Below are positions 8,417-16,829 of a stretch of 64,000 nucleotides of DNA, piece after piece. How positions within the stretch are numbered: the first letter of the stretch is position 1; each line of letters starts with the position of its first letter. The translations under genes were made by a program, and so were the position numbers. The stretch is taken from positions 103,086 through 167,085 of the forward strand of contig JAGLOO010000006.1 of NCBI GenBank assembly GCA_023138875.1. Reading direction: 5' to 3'. This DNA is from Bacteroidales bacterium. Lineage in GTDB: Bacteria; Bacteroidota; Bacteroidia; Bacteroidales; GCA-2748055. The notes below the pieces were generated by a model that saw only the letters and a list, made by a program, of their open reading frames with translations, was not told the DNA's origin and made no database searches.

Positions 8417-9764
8417 CAGGTTCATCTGGACCATTCTGGCATTCATTGCAACCATCGCTCTCACTTCGGTGGGAATCGGTATCTATCTGCAAAAACCCGA
8501 TTACCCGGTAACCGCCTCCCTGTTGATGGTGCTCCTGGTGGTTGAAACCCTGTCTCTCTTCTATTACCTTACCAGGATAAGAAGGGACCTGTTGAAACTG
8601 GTCAATGCCCTGCGCCATGAAGATCCGACCCTGCAATTTACCAGGGAGGGAGGTGATCCCTATTTCAGCGCGATTCACAGGGGATTTAATGAGATTATCA
8701 GGGACTTCAGGCTTGTCAGGCTGGATAAGGAGGCTGAACACCAATTCTTTGAAGCCACAGTAGACCATATCCAGTTCGGGATCATTGCCTTCAATGGACA
8801 GGGTGAAGTGGAATTGGTCAATGATTCTTTCCGGGAACTTTTCCAGATGGAACGTATCACTCACCTGGATTCCCTTTCTGAGGTTTCAGCAGAACTGCCG
8901 GATATGATCAGGCAACTATCCCACCGGAAAGAGTCACTGAAAAGGGTTCAGATAGAAGGGAGCCAGCACCACCTTATATTTCTTGCCTCTAAGTTCAAAC
9001 TAAGGAACCAGGAGATCACCCTCATTTCTGTTCGGGATATCAGCAGGGAAATTGACCGCAATGAACTGGAAGCCTGGCAAAAGCTCATGCGTGTCCTGAG
9101 GCATGAGATCCTCAACTCCATCAGTCCCATCAAACTTATGGCAGGCAACCTGTCGGGGATACTTCAACCGGGAGGTAAAATGATCTCCCTGGCTAAATTG
9201 ACCGAAAGCGAAATTGAAGATATAAAGACAGGTCTTGATACGATTCACAGAAGAGCAACCGGACTGTCCGAATTTCTGGATGCATATTCAAACCTGTACA
9301 GGGTACCTGAACTTCAGCTTAGAGATGTTGCAGTGGTTGAGCTGCTCAATCGCGTCGCTTTGCTTTTCAGGGATCAGTTCAGCAAAGAAAAGATCATCCT
9401 CAGCATAGATTGCTCAGATTCCGGGCTGAGTGCAGAAATGGACGAAAGAATGATTGAACAGGTGCTCATAAACCTGGTGAAAAATGCGGTGGAGGCGGTG
9501 CGAACTGAAAAAAACAGATCCATCATCCTTTCAGGAAAAAAGAGTAACAGCCACCTGATCATCGCAGTCAGGGATAACGGAACAGGTATCCCGGAAGATC
9601 AGCTCGAAAGTATATTCATTCCTTTCTACACGACGGGTGACAGCAGCAGTGGGATCGGTTTGAGTTTTTCACAGCACGTAATGCGCTTGCATTCCGGACA
9701 TATCATTGTACTTTCCAGACCCGGAACGGGAAGTGAATTTCAATTGGTTTTCAAAACCACATAA
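8406..9764 (+). CDS. Sensor histidine kinase, NtrB/NtrY-like
   Basis: A 452-residue membrane kinase. Two N-terminal helices lie at about 5-28 and 36-56 with almost no periplasmic loop, so it probably senses a membrane or cytoplasmic signal. A PAS-like segment follows (FFEATVDHIQFGIIAFN, about 114-210). The H-box is LRHEILNSISPI with His233. The N-box is QVLINLVKNAVEAV, the G1 box DNGTGIP, and the G2 box GIGLSFSQHVM. The start lies inside the end of the regulator gene, so the two are translationally coupled and form a cognate pair. Confidence 0.92.
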   Translation: MVFSRFIWTILAFIATIALTSVGIGIYLQKPDYPVTASLLMVLLVVETLSLFYYLTRIRRDLLKLVNALRHEDPTLQFTREGGDPYFSAIHRGFNEIIRDFRLVRLDKEAEHQFFEATVDHIQFGIIAFNGQGEVELVNDSFRELFQMERITHLDSLSEVSAELPDMIRQLSHRKESLKRVQIEGSQHHLIFLASKFKLRNQEITLISVRDISREIDRNELEAWQKLMRVLRHEILNSISPIKLMAGNLSGILQPGGKMISLAKLTESEIEDIKTGLDTIHRRATGLSEFLDAYSNLYRVPELQLRDVAVVELLNRVALLFRDQFSKEKIILSIDCSDSGLSAEMDERMIEQVLINLVKNAVEAVRTEKNRSIILSGKKSNSHLIIAVRDNGTGIPEDQLESIFIPFYTTGDSSSGIGLSFSQHVMRLHSGHIIVLSRPGTGSEFQLVFKTT

Positions 9765-9776
9765 ATATCTTGCAGT

Positions 9777-10685
9777 ATGCCCATTAATGTACCATCCGAT
9801 CTGCCGGCCATCCAGGAATTAAAGAAGGAGAATATCTTCATTATGGAGGAAAGCCGGGCCATTCACCAGGACATCAGGCCACTTCGTGTTGCGCTGTTGA
9901 ACCTGATGCCGGTAAAAATGGTCACAGAAACTGACCTGCTGAGATCACTAGCAAATACCCCCCTTCAGGTGGAATTGGACCTTCTCTATATGGACGAACA
10001 TGAGTCGAAGAATACACCCCGGAAACACATGGAGGTATTTTATAAGACTTTCGATCAGATCAAAGATCAACGGTATGACGGACTGATCATCACAGGGGCA
10101 CCCGTAGAACTGATGGATTTTGAAGAGGTCGATTATTGGAATGGTTTATGCGAGATCCTGGAGTGGAGCAAAACGCATGTCAGCAATACCATGCATATCT
10201 GCTGGGGTGCCCAGGCTGGACTTTACTACCACTACGGAATTGAAAAATTTCCACTTCAAAAGAAAGCGTTTGGAATTTTTGACCATGTGATCACTGACAG
10301 AAAGCATCAGCTGATAAGAGGTTTTGATGATGTTTTTCCTGCACCCCATTCAAGGTATACAGAGAACAGACTGGAAGATCTGAAAAGCCACCCGGATCTC
10401 ATAGTGCTTGCCTATTCACCAGAGGTAGGGTCAAATATTGTTCTTTCAAAAGACAACCGCCAGATCTTCATTGCGGGTCACCTGGAATACAATCCCCTTA
10501 CACTGAAAAATGAATATGACCGTGACCGTGCAAAGGGACTTGATACAGATATTCCAGAAAACTATTTTCCTGAAAATGATCCTTATGAAGAACCGGTTAT
10601 TCGCTGGAGAGCCCATGCCAGCCTGCTCTTTTCAAACTGGCTCAATTACTACGTTTACCAGGTAACTCCATTCGACTGGAAATAG
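9777..10685 (+). CDS. metAA: Homoserine O-acetyltransferase (MetA family)
   Basis: A 302-residue protein of the MetA family, which activates homoserine for methionine synthesis in the cytoplasm. The catalytic Cys is at 142 (HICWGAQAG), with the His235/Glu237 pair in GHLEY; all fall at the numbering of the family. Residue 111 is Glu (TGAPVE). In MetA enzymes, Glu at this position is associated with acetyl-CoA use and Gly with succinyl-CoA use, so this is predicted to be an acetyltransferase despite the usual succinyltransferase label. It follows the kinase gene by 12 bases but has no obvious functional link. The convergent radical SAM gene ends 10 bases away. Confidence 0.93.
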   Translation: MPINVPSDLPAIQELKKENIFIMEESRAIHQDIRPLRVALLNLMPVKMVTETDLLRSLANTPLQVELDLLYMDEHESKNTPRKHMEVFYKTFDQIKDQRYDGLIITGAPVELMDFEEVDYWNGLCEILEWSKTHVSNTMHICWGAQAGLYYHYGIEKFPLQKKAFGIFDHVITDRKHQLIRGFDDVFPAPHSRYTENRLEDLKSHPDLIVLAYSPEVGSNIVLSKDNRQIFIAGHLEYNPLTLKNEYDRDRAKGLDTDIPENYFPENDPYEEPVIRWRAHASLLFSNWLNYYVYQVTPFDWK

Positions 10686-10695
10686 CCATCAGGGA

Positions 10696-11655
10696 TCAAA
10701 CATCCACATCCAGGTTCGTCAATCCACATTTCCGGGCCTCGGTCACAACCTCCCGGTAGGTATCCCTGGAAACAGAGCCGTCAATCTCAGGGAAGAGATG
10801 CGCCCGGTATGCGGGCCGGTACTGGTTCATAATGTTCACAAAGGTATCTGCCGGAAGATGACCTGCGATCCATTGCATGGCTTCAATGGATCCGCTTACA
10901 TTACCGGGCATCACCAGGTGCCTGATCATCAATCCGCGGTAAATGACCCCGTTCCTTTCCGGAAAGGCCACTCCAACTTGCCGGTTCATCTCCTGCAAAG
11001 CCAAACATGTCACCTCCGGGTAATCCGATGCATCATTGGAATAGGCTGCTGCATGTTGAGCATCCATATACTTAAAGTCGGCGAGGTAAATATCCACAAT
11101 CCCATCAAGAAGCTTCAGTATCCTGGTACGTTCCCATCCACTGGTGTTATAAACCAGGGGTAATCTTAATCCCCGGGATGCGGCCTGATCCAGGGCTAAA
11201 ACCGCATGCGGGGAAAAATGGGTGGGTGTGACCACGTTTATATTCTGGCACCCCTGCTCCTGCAATTGCAGCATCATTGCTGCCAGGTCCGGAATCTCAC
11301 AATCTGTTCCAGCCCCTTTGTGACTTATATCCCAGTTCTGACAGAAAACACAGCCCAGGTTGCAGTGGGAAAGGAAGATGGTGCCGGATCCACCCATTCC
11401 CACAAGCGGCCTCTCTTCCCCAAAATGGGCATGAAATGAGGCTACTTTAAGTTTCGACGCGGCTTTACAGAATCCTGTTTCACCGGTCAAACGGTTCACT
11501 CCACACTCCCGCGGACAGAGCCTGCATTCCTTCAGCATCTCCCACAAAGCCTCTCCCCTTTTTCTGAGTTCTCCGCTGCGGTGCAGTTTAATATAACCTG
11601 GCCTATTGGGAATTCCATTCATTTCCTTGAAAATATCCTCTATCTTACGTACCAA
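10696..11655 (-). CDS. PflX-like radical SAM protein
   Basis: A 319-residue radical SAM protein of the PflA-activase-like group (COG1313/PflX type). The SAM cluster motif CxxxCxxC is CNLGCVFCQNW at about 117. An N-terminal Cys cluster CRLCPRECG (about 43-51), followed by GFCKA, may bind a further metal centre. The glycine-rich GGSGTIFLSHCNLGC is typical. The substrate is unknown. Start choice: TTG at 11655 or ATG at 11622. The partial copy at 13.5 kb differs between these two starts only at wobble bases (TTC/TTT, AAG/AAA), so I keep TTG. It is divergent from the region that in the second copy holds a QueG-like gene. Confidence 0.85.
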   Translation of the reverse strand: MVRKIEDIFKEMNGIPNRPGYIKLHRSGELRKRGEALWEMLKECRLCPRECGVNRLTGETGFCKAASKLKVASFHAHFGEERPLVGMGGSGTIFLSHCNLGCVFCQNWDISHKGAGTDCEIPDLAAMMLQLQEQGCQNINVVTPTHFSPHAVLALDQAASRGLRLPLVYNTSGWERTRILKLLDGIVDIYLADFKYMDAQHAAAYSNDASDYPEVTCLALQEMNRQVGVAFPERNGVIYRGLMIRHLVMPGNVSGSIEAMQWIAGHLPADTFVNIMNQYRPAYRAHLFPEIDGSVSRDTYREVVTEARKCGLTNLDVDV

Positions 11656-11683
11656 AATACGGAATTTAGATTATACCTTTAGG
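11583..11683. repeat. 101-base direct repeat, copy 1
   Basis: This segment holds the first codons and promoter region of the radical SAM gene. It matches 13526-13626 with only two mismatches (C/T and G/A). Just outside it, 5 bases downstream, both copies have an ATG (ATGGTC here, ATGGCC in copy 2). It marks the edge of a duplicated block. Confidence 0.9.
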
Positions 11684-11714
11684 AACGTATGGTCATTAAA
11701 GTAAATTATTAACT

Positions 11715-11945
11715 ACTCCCCTCCATGCTGAGTTTAGTCCCTCGGCCATTGAAGATATCAGTAAATATTGTACTTGAAAATGACGACCTTGATCAGTATT
11801 GACAATCTCAAGCTCCCCATGCATCCTTATAGCTGATATCAGGGTTCTTTACACCATTCGGCTGTCATGATATTCGAGAGTGACCAACCGACAATGTAGC
11901 GGTTGTAAAGGTCTATTACCAGAACTGCGAAAACGCATACGCAAC
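11715..11945 (-). mobile_element. IS3-family transposase (OrfB) remnant
   Basis: Fragments of the rve integrase core can be read on the minus strand in three frames. These are FAVLVIDLYNRYIVGWS then LSNIMTAEWCKE with a stop, then LISAIRMHGELEIVNTDQG, then STIFTDIFNGRGTKLSMEG. They correspond to the first Asp region (VIDL) and the second Asp (TDQG) of the DDE catalytic core. No intact frame, second gene or terminal repeat was found, so the element is long dead. The 180 bases beyond it, up to the DUF3800 gene, show nothing recognisable. Confidence 0.75.
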
Positions 11946-12122
11946 TAGATCAGGACTGGATCAGCCAAATTACAGTATGGCCGGTTAAGAACCCAGACGC
12001 AAAGAATCATCTTTAAAGACAATTCGCATTTTTTCCCATGACGGTTACTCGCAATCCCTTATCAATAATTGGCTTGATTAATGATTTCTTCCCGAAAGGA
12101 TAGAATCAATAACACTTTCAAG

Positions 12123-13022
12123 TTATCGATGATTTGAACAGATATGACACGTACAGATGTCCTCACTGAAATGCCTAATGCCTACTACATTTCGTCCTCT
12201 GCGATCTGCTCTTCTGTAGATTTCATTAAACAATTCGTCCTCACCCTTTTCCAAGTATTTCCTAATTGCATAAACGCAAACATCAGTAAGCTGGATCATG
12301 GAGGTAAGCTCAGAATTGACAAACAATGGAGTTTCAATAATATATTCGATTTGTGTCCATAAAGTTCCAACTCTGTGGAATCTCTTCATCAATTCTGTAT
12401 GCTTTTTTTCAATAGTTTGATTATTGTCATGAATCAATAATCCATGATACTTTTGATCACAATCGTCAGATGAATTAAGTCTATTCAGATAATGCTCGAA
12501 TCTGGAAACAACTTGTTCGAAAGCCTGTTCATCAATAGTCTGAGGTGCCAAACTAGGATCAAAGTAAACCTTATCAATACATTCAGCAAATAATCGGGCA
12601 AATCCCCAAGCACCAATTTTCCTCGCAACATCTTTTATAAATGCTTTGCGTTCATCAAATGTTAAATGAATGTATGGTTCAGTTTTTGTGTAGTTTTTTT
12701 GAGTTTGCTTAAGCTTTTTGGAATTACCAGCTCTTCGTAATTTCAAAATCATTTCACGCCTGTGTCTCGACACTGCCACAGTTCTTTCGGTGTAAGAAAG
12801 TGCATCAAAGTTAGGTATGGCTCTTTGTTCTCGATAGTCCCGATTTATCCATGCAGTGTGAATTTCAGCATCTTGAAGATTATATCTTCTTTTTATCCGA
12901 TTAATATCTCTTTCACATGTATTCCACTTCCAAATTGGAATTGATAAACCAGCTAATACGAAATGTGAAGAATTGTCGTTTGTTGATGAAGTACCAGACT
13001 CATCAATGTAACATAGATACAT
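12123..13022 (-). CDS. DUF3800 domain protein
   Basis: A 299-residue protein with the DUF3800 opening MYLCYIDESGTS, an Asp/Glu pair near the N-terminus. C-terminal acidic motifs follow (LIHDNNQT, then SMIQLTDVCVYAIRKYLE). DUF3800 proteins are predicted to have an RNase H-like fold with a metal site formed by such acidic residues. They occur sporadically and often near mobile or defence genes; no activity is established to my knowledge. It sits between an IS3 remnant and a duplicated gene fragment, consistent with arrival by transfer. A structured leader directly precedes it. It has no Shine-Dalgarno-like sequence: the U-rich stretch runs right up to the ATG. Confidence 0.85.
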   Translation of the reverse strand: MYLCYIDESGTSSTNDNSSHFVLAGLSIPIWKWNTCERDINRIKRRYNLQDAEIHTAWINRDYREQRAIPNFDALSYTERTVAVSRHRREMILKLRRAGNSKKLKQTQKNYTKTEPYIHLTFDERKAFIKDVARKIGAWGFARLFAECIDKVYFDPSLAPQTIDEQAFEQVVSRFEHYLNRLNSSDDCDQKYHGLLIHDNNQTIEKKHTELMKRFHRVGTLWTQIEYIIETPLFVNSELTSMIQLTDVCVYAIRKYLEKGEDELFNEIYRRADRRGRNVVGIRHFSEDICTCHICSNHR

Positions 13023-13095
13023 ATAAATAAAAAAAGCGACTGGCGATAAGGAATTTTCCCCTCATTGAGACGCTAAAGCGACTCGTACCAGACGC
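13023..13095 (-). ncRNA. Structured leader of the DUF3800 gene (attenuator-like)
   Basis: Read on the minus strand, four short segments alternate. GCGTCT (13095-13090) and AGTCGC (13083-13078) come first, then GCGTCT (13073-13068) and AGTCGC (13041-13036). Each GCGTCT can pair with either AGTCGC over six positions with one T-T mismatch, so 1:2, 2:3 and 3:4 hairpins are mutually exclusive. The last segment is followed by seven T residues and then the ATG 13 bases after segment 4 ends. A hairpin GGAA/TTCC lies inside the 3:4 loop. This is the layout of a terminator/antiterminator switch. Structured RNA motifs named DUF3800 motifs are known to precede such genes. Confidence 0.55.
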
Positions 13096-13099
13096 GGTT

Positions 13100-13107
13100 C
13101 AAATTTA
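13100..13107 (-). promoter_or_regulatory. -7 box of the DUF3800 leader
   Basis: TAAATTTG on the minus strand is an exact match to TAnnTTTG. Transcription would begin about 7 bases further, at the first GCGTCT segment of the leader. No TTTG is present at the usual -33 distance. Confidence 0.45.
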
Positions 13108-13289
13108 AAGATAATAATTTAATTTGACGTATGAAAGAAAAAATTAATTAATTGCCTCTGAACTAATAAATTATGCGCAAAAAATGTGCCAAAACAGATT
13201 CTACCCAATAAAATACAGGAGTGAGAATAATAAATTCTCATTAATTAATAATAGTCGGAAGACGCCAGGCTAGCATAGATTGTGATTAT

Positions 13290-13598
13290 TTAAGGATAGA
13301 ATCGTTTCACTATTTTTATGTTTTGGCACCCCTGTTCCTGCAATTGCAGCATCATTACTGCCAGGTCCGGAATCTCACAAACGGTTCCTGAACCGTGGTG
13401 GCTGATATCCCAATTCTGACAAAAAACGCACCCCAGGTTACAATGGCTCAGAAAAATAGTACCCGACCCGCCTATGCCCACCAGTGGTCACTCTTCTCCC
13501 CTTTTTTTCAGGTCTCCGGTCCTGTGCAGTTTAATATAACCTGGCCTATTGGGAATTCCATTCATTTCTTTAAAAATATCCTCTATCTTACGTACCAA
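13290..13598 (-). pseudogene. Partial second copy of the radical SAM gene
   Basis: The first codons match the radical SAM gene at 10.7 kb almost exactly. The frame then jumps across a deletion of about 120 bases, from the residues after GYIKLHR to the glycine-rich segment. It continues GGSGTIFLSHCNLGCVFCQ with the SAM cluster motif kept, and GCQNIKIV before running into a stop at 13290. Short shared sequences (CTCTTCCCC and CTCTCCCC in the intact copy) flank the deleted part, suggesting microhomology-mediated loss. The C-terminal 170 residues are gone. Confidence 0.85.
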
Positions 13599-13626
13599 AA
13601 TACGGAATTTAGATTATACCTTTAGG
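13526..13626. repeat. 101-base direct repeat, copy 2
   Basis: Matches 11583-11683 with two mismatches. It covers the start of the broken radical SAM copy and the shared upstream region that serves the QueG-like gene at 13632. Confidence 0.9.
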
Positions 13627-13631
13627 CATCT

Positions 13632-14375
13632 ATGGCCGTTTTGAAGGAAACAGATCCCAGTGCATCCGAGATGATCAGATCCATCGTGGAGAAGTATCTC
13701 ATACCTCCAGAACAGTTCTTGTATGGATTTGCCGATCTTAATCGTGTATTGAACCCACAATTCGGAGATTTCCGATTTGGAATCTCAATCGGGCAACAGC
13801 TTGACTACAGGATCGTTAATAGCATTAAGAGCGGACCTACACCGGCTTACTATGACCATTATAAGACGACCAATGAGGAATTGTCCTTACTGTCGCAGAA
13901 TATTGCACAGGAACTTAACCGGAATGGAATTGAGACGCTTTGTATTGAACCAACTATTTCTACAGATAAACTTGATTCTGATTATTACCTCACACTCAGG
14001 TCCAAGCTGTCTCACAAGATGGTGGCCACACGAGCCGGATTGGGGTGGATTGGTAAAACAGCATTGTTCATCTCAAAGGAATTTGGCCCCAGGCTACGAC
14101 TGGTAACCATACTCACTAATACTCCTCTCTTGATCAGCTCGATTCCGGTGAATAAAAGCAGATGCGGCAAATGCGTCATATGTGTGGAAGCGTGTCCCGC
14201 CAAAACTGCAAGTGGCCAGTTGTGGGATACCACACTTGACAGGGATCAGTTCTTTGATGCACAGAAATGCCGAGCCATGTGTAAAGAGTTTGGTGAAAGG
14301 ATACTGGGCCCAGATGCAAGGATCTGTGGAATATGCGTATCTGTTTGTCCCATTGAGAATAACAACAGGAATTGA
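13632..14375 (+). CDS. QueG-like iron-sulfur protein (short)
   Basis: A 247-residue protein related to epoxyqueuosine reductase (COG1600). The central signature SHKMVATRAGLGWIGK (about 135-150), followed by FGPRLRLVTILTN, is the cobalamin-site region of QueG. Two ferredoxin-like Cys groups follow: CGKCVICVEACPAK (about 178) and CGICVSVCPIEN (about 236), enough for two 4Fe-4S clusters. True QueG is longer, with extra C-terminal repeats, and reduces epoxyqueuosine in tRNA. This short form is usually annotated only as a 4Fe-4S double-cluster protein, and its substrate is unknown. It is divergent from the radical SAM copy. Confidence 0.8.
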   Translation: MAVLKETDPSASEMIRSIVEKYLIPPEQFLYGFADLNRVLNPQFGDFRFGISIGQQLDYRIVNSIKSGPTPAYYDHYKTTNEELSLLSQNIAQELNRNGIETLCIEPTISTDKLDSDYYLTLRSKLSHKMVATRAGLGWIGKTALFISKEFGPRLRLVTILTNTPLLISSIPVNKSRCGKCVICVEACPAKTASGQLWDTTLDRDQFFDAQKCRAMCKEFGERILGPDARICGICVSVCPIENNNRN

Positions 14376-14406
14376 ATCATTTATAGTTCACTTTTATATA
14401 GAAAAT

Positions 14407-15270
14407 ATGAAAAAGACATCCTTACTTGCCCTGATCATTTTGATTTCTGTTATGCTGACAGCCCAGCACGGGATAGTTTACGACAACCTTTCCATGCACA
14501 GCGATATCCTCAACATGGAGCGGAACTATGCCGTTTATCTGCCACCCGACTATGAGACCTCTCAGCGCAGTTATCCGGTTCTCTACCTGCTTCACGGTGC
14601 AGGAGACGACCAGACCGGGTGGGTGCAGTTCGGGGAGGTGCTTCATATTGCAGATAAAACCATCGGTAAAGGCTCTGCCACTCCCATGATCATTGTGATG
14701 CCCGATGCCAATTCCGGACAGCGGGGATATTTTAACGACCTGGAAGATGAATGGAGGTACGAAGACTTCTTCTTTGAGGAATTCATGCCTTACGTCGAAA
14801 AAACATACAGGATAAAAGGAGAGAAAAGATACAGGGCCGTCGCCGGCCTTTCCATGGGTGGAGGCGGTTCATACATGTATGCCCTGCATCATCCGGAGCT
14901 CTTTTCATCGGCTTGTCCACTGAGTGCAAGCTGCGGACCTATCAACAGGGAAGAAATGGAGGAGCATCTGAAATGGAGGGGCTGGGAACCATCTTCAGAA
15001 GAGAAAATGGAAGCCTGGCATAAGCGGCACAGTGCTATTGAACTCATCAATGATATGCCGGATGACCAGAAGAAAGCGGTCAGGTGGTACATCGATTGCG
15101 GGGATGATGATTTCCTTTTTGAAGGCAACTCCCTTGTCCATATCGCCATGCGCAAAAAAGAGATCCCTCACGAATTCCGGGTCCGCAACGGAGGCCATAC
15201 ATGGACCTACTGGAGAGAGTCCCTGCCCGACGTATTATCTTTTGTTTCGGATGCGTTTCATCAACATTGA
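14407..15270 (+). CDS. Secreted esterase (PF00756 type)
   Basis: The ATG at 14407 gives a clean signal peptide (LLALIILISVMLTAQ). The 287-residue product has an alpha/beta-hydrolase fold of the esterase D/feruloyl-esterase type. LYLLHGAGDD contributes the oxyanion region, GLSMGG is the nucleophile elbow with the catalytic Ser, DCGDDDFLFEG supplies the Asp, and NGGHTW the His. The family includes feruloyl and acetyl-xylan esterases and related deacylases of periplasmic glycans. It is followed after 11 bases by the ABC exporter genes, though a functional link is not obvious. Confidence 0.85.
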   Translation: MKKTSLLALIILISVMLTAQHGIVYDNLSMHSDILNMERNYAVYLPPDYETSQRSYPVLYLLHGAGDDQTGWVQFGEVLHIADKTIGKGSATPMIIVMPDANSGQRGYFNDLEDEWRYEDFFFEEFMPYVEKTYRIKGEKRYRAVAGLSMGGGGSYMYALHHPELFSSACPLSASCGPINREEMEEHLKWRGWEPSSEEKMEAWHKRHSAIELINDMPDDQKKAVRWYIDCGDDDFLFEGNSLVHIAMRKKEIPHEFRVRNGGHTWTYWRESLPDVLSFVSDAFHQH

Positions 15271-15281
15271 TCCGGAGAGCC

Positions 15282-16142
15282 ATGATTCATGTTAAAGGAC
15301 TTACCTATACCTACCCGGGTGGTAATCAGCCGGTCCTGAAAAAGATTAGTTTTAACATTTCCAGGGGGGAGATCTTCGGTTTCCTGGGACCATCCGGAGC
15401 CGGGAAAAGCACCACGCAAAAGGTACTGATTGGATTGTTAAAGGGCTATAAAGGTACAGTCGAAGTTGACGGCCATAACATGTCGGGAATAAAACGTGCT
15501 TTTTATGAAAAAATCGGTGTTGTTTTCGAATTTCCAAACCTCTATCTGAAACTGACAGCACTGGAGAACCTGAAGCTATTTGGCTCATTCTTCCACTCCC
15601 CCACCAGAGACGCGGAGCAACTGCTTGAGATGGTCAACCTGCATGAAGACAGGGATACCCGTGTGGAAGCATTTTCTAAGGGCATGAAAATGCGTCTCAA
15701 TTTTGTCCGTGCCATACTTAATACTCCTGAGGTCCTCTTCCTGGATGAACCGACAGCAGGACTGGACCCGGGAAATGCACGCATTATGAAGGACATCATC
15801 CTTGATCTTCAGAAGAGTGGCGTAACTGTTTTCCTGACCACCCATAATATGGCCGATGCCGGGGAGCTCTGCAACCGGCTGGCCTTTATGGTTGAAGGCA
15901 CCCTGCCGGTCATTGACACAACCCGGAATTTAAGGCTGGAACATGGCCGAAAGGTAGTAAGGGTTGACTACCTTGACAACCAGATACAGAACTCAGGTGA
16001 GTTTGACCTGAAGGACCTCTCTTCCAATACACGTTTCCAGGATATCCTTCGGAACAATGAAATACTCACCATTCACACATTGGAAGCATCCCTGGAAGAT
16101 ATTTTCATAAAAGTAACCGGTCAAAACCTGCTGCAGCAATGA
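15282..16142 (+). CDS. ABC exporter ATP-binding protein
   Basis: A 286-residue ATPase. The ATG at 15282 precedes IHVKGLTYTYPGG, a standard opening. Walker A is GPSGAGKST (about 40), the signature loop is FSKGMKMRLN, Walker B is VLFLDEPTAGLD, and the H-loop is LTTHNM. The last 80 residues form an accessory domain. The stop overlaps the start of the next gene (ATGA), and together with two permeases it forms a three-gene exporter like the actinobacterial fluoroquinolone-type ABC systems. The substrate is unknown. Confidence 0.9.
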   Translation: MIHVKGLTYTYPGGNQPVLKKISFNISRGEIFGFLGPSGAGKSTTQKVLIGLLKGYKGTVEVDGHNMSGIKRAFYEKIGVVFEFPNLYLKLTALENLKLFGSFFHSPTRDAEQLLEMVNLHEDRDTRVEAFSKGMKMRLNFVRAILNTPEVLFLDEPTAGLDPGNARIMKDIILDLQKSGVTVFLTTHNMADAGELCNRLAFMVEGTLPVIDTTRNLRLEHGRKVVRVDYLDNQIQNSGEFDLKDLSSNTRFQDILRNNEILTIHTLEASLEDIFIKVTGQNLLQQ

Positions 16143-16822
16143 AGGAACTGTTGAGAAAAGATATCCTCCTGCAATGGAGACAAGGTTTTTGGCTGGTTTA
16201 CCTCATTATCAGCATCATCTATGTTCTGATTTTATTCAGCCTTCCCGCAGAAAACCGGATGATGGTCTCCCTGATACTGATTCTTTCTGATACAACCCTA
16301 CTCGGAGTCATATTTATAGGGGCCCTCATCCTGCTTGAAAAGCAGCAATCAGTTATCCACATTCTTTTCGTCACACCCCTGAAGCCGTCAAATTACATCC
16401 TGTCCAAATCACTATCTCTTTCCGCGATAGCCATTACCATGAGTATTCTTATCTACCTGCCTGTTTGGCAGGCATCAGCCTATACTATTCTAATTTTTTT
16501 TACTACAATCATAACAGCAGGGATTTTTGTAATGTTCGGAATAGGTATCGCGGCCCGGGTGGATACCATTAATCAATATTTTGTACGGTTAATGCTGATT
16601 TCCATATTGATACTCTTCCCGGTAGCCCCCTATCTGATACTGAAACAGCATCCCGGATTCATTATTTTTCCCTATATAGCTTCACTGGATATCATGCTTG
16701 GAGAATTGAACCAGATTCCCAGACCCCGATTATTCGCGGATATTTTCCTGTTGCTGGCCTGGGGATGGGTTGCATACAGGTATGCTATTCGACAGGTAAA
16801 CAAGCACCTTATTTATAAATAG
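16139..16822 (+). CDS. ABC-2 type permease, first subunit
   Basis: A 227-residue integral membrane protein with about six helices (for example WLVYLIISIIYVLILF near the N-terminus and LFADIFLLLAWGWVAY near the C-terminus). It lacks a large soluble domain. It overlaps the ATPase gene by 4 bases and precedes the second permease by 7 bases. In the related three-gene exporters one such subunit pairs with a second, dissimilar permease. Confidence 0.8.
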   Translation: MKELLRKDILLQWRQGFWLVYLIISIIYVLILFSLPAENRMMVSLILILSDTTLLGVIFIGALILLEKQQSVIHILFVTPLKPSNYILSKSLSLSAIAITMSILIYLPVWQASAYTILIFFTTIITAGIFVMFGIGIAARVDTINQYFVRLMLISILILFPVAPYLILKQHPGFIIFPYIASLDIMLGELNQIPRPRLFADIFLLLAWGWVAYRYAIRQVNKHLIYK

Positions 16823-16829
16823 CACCTGA

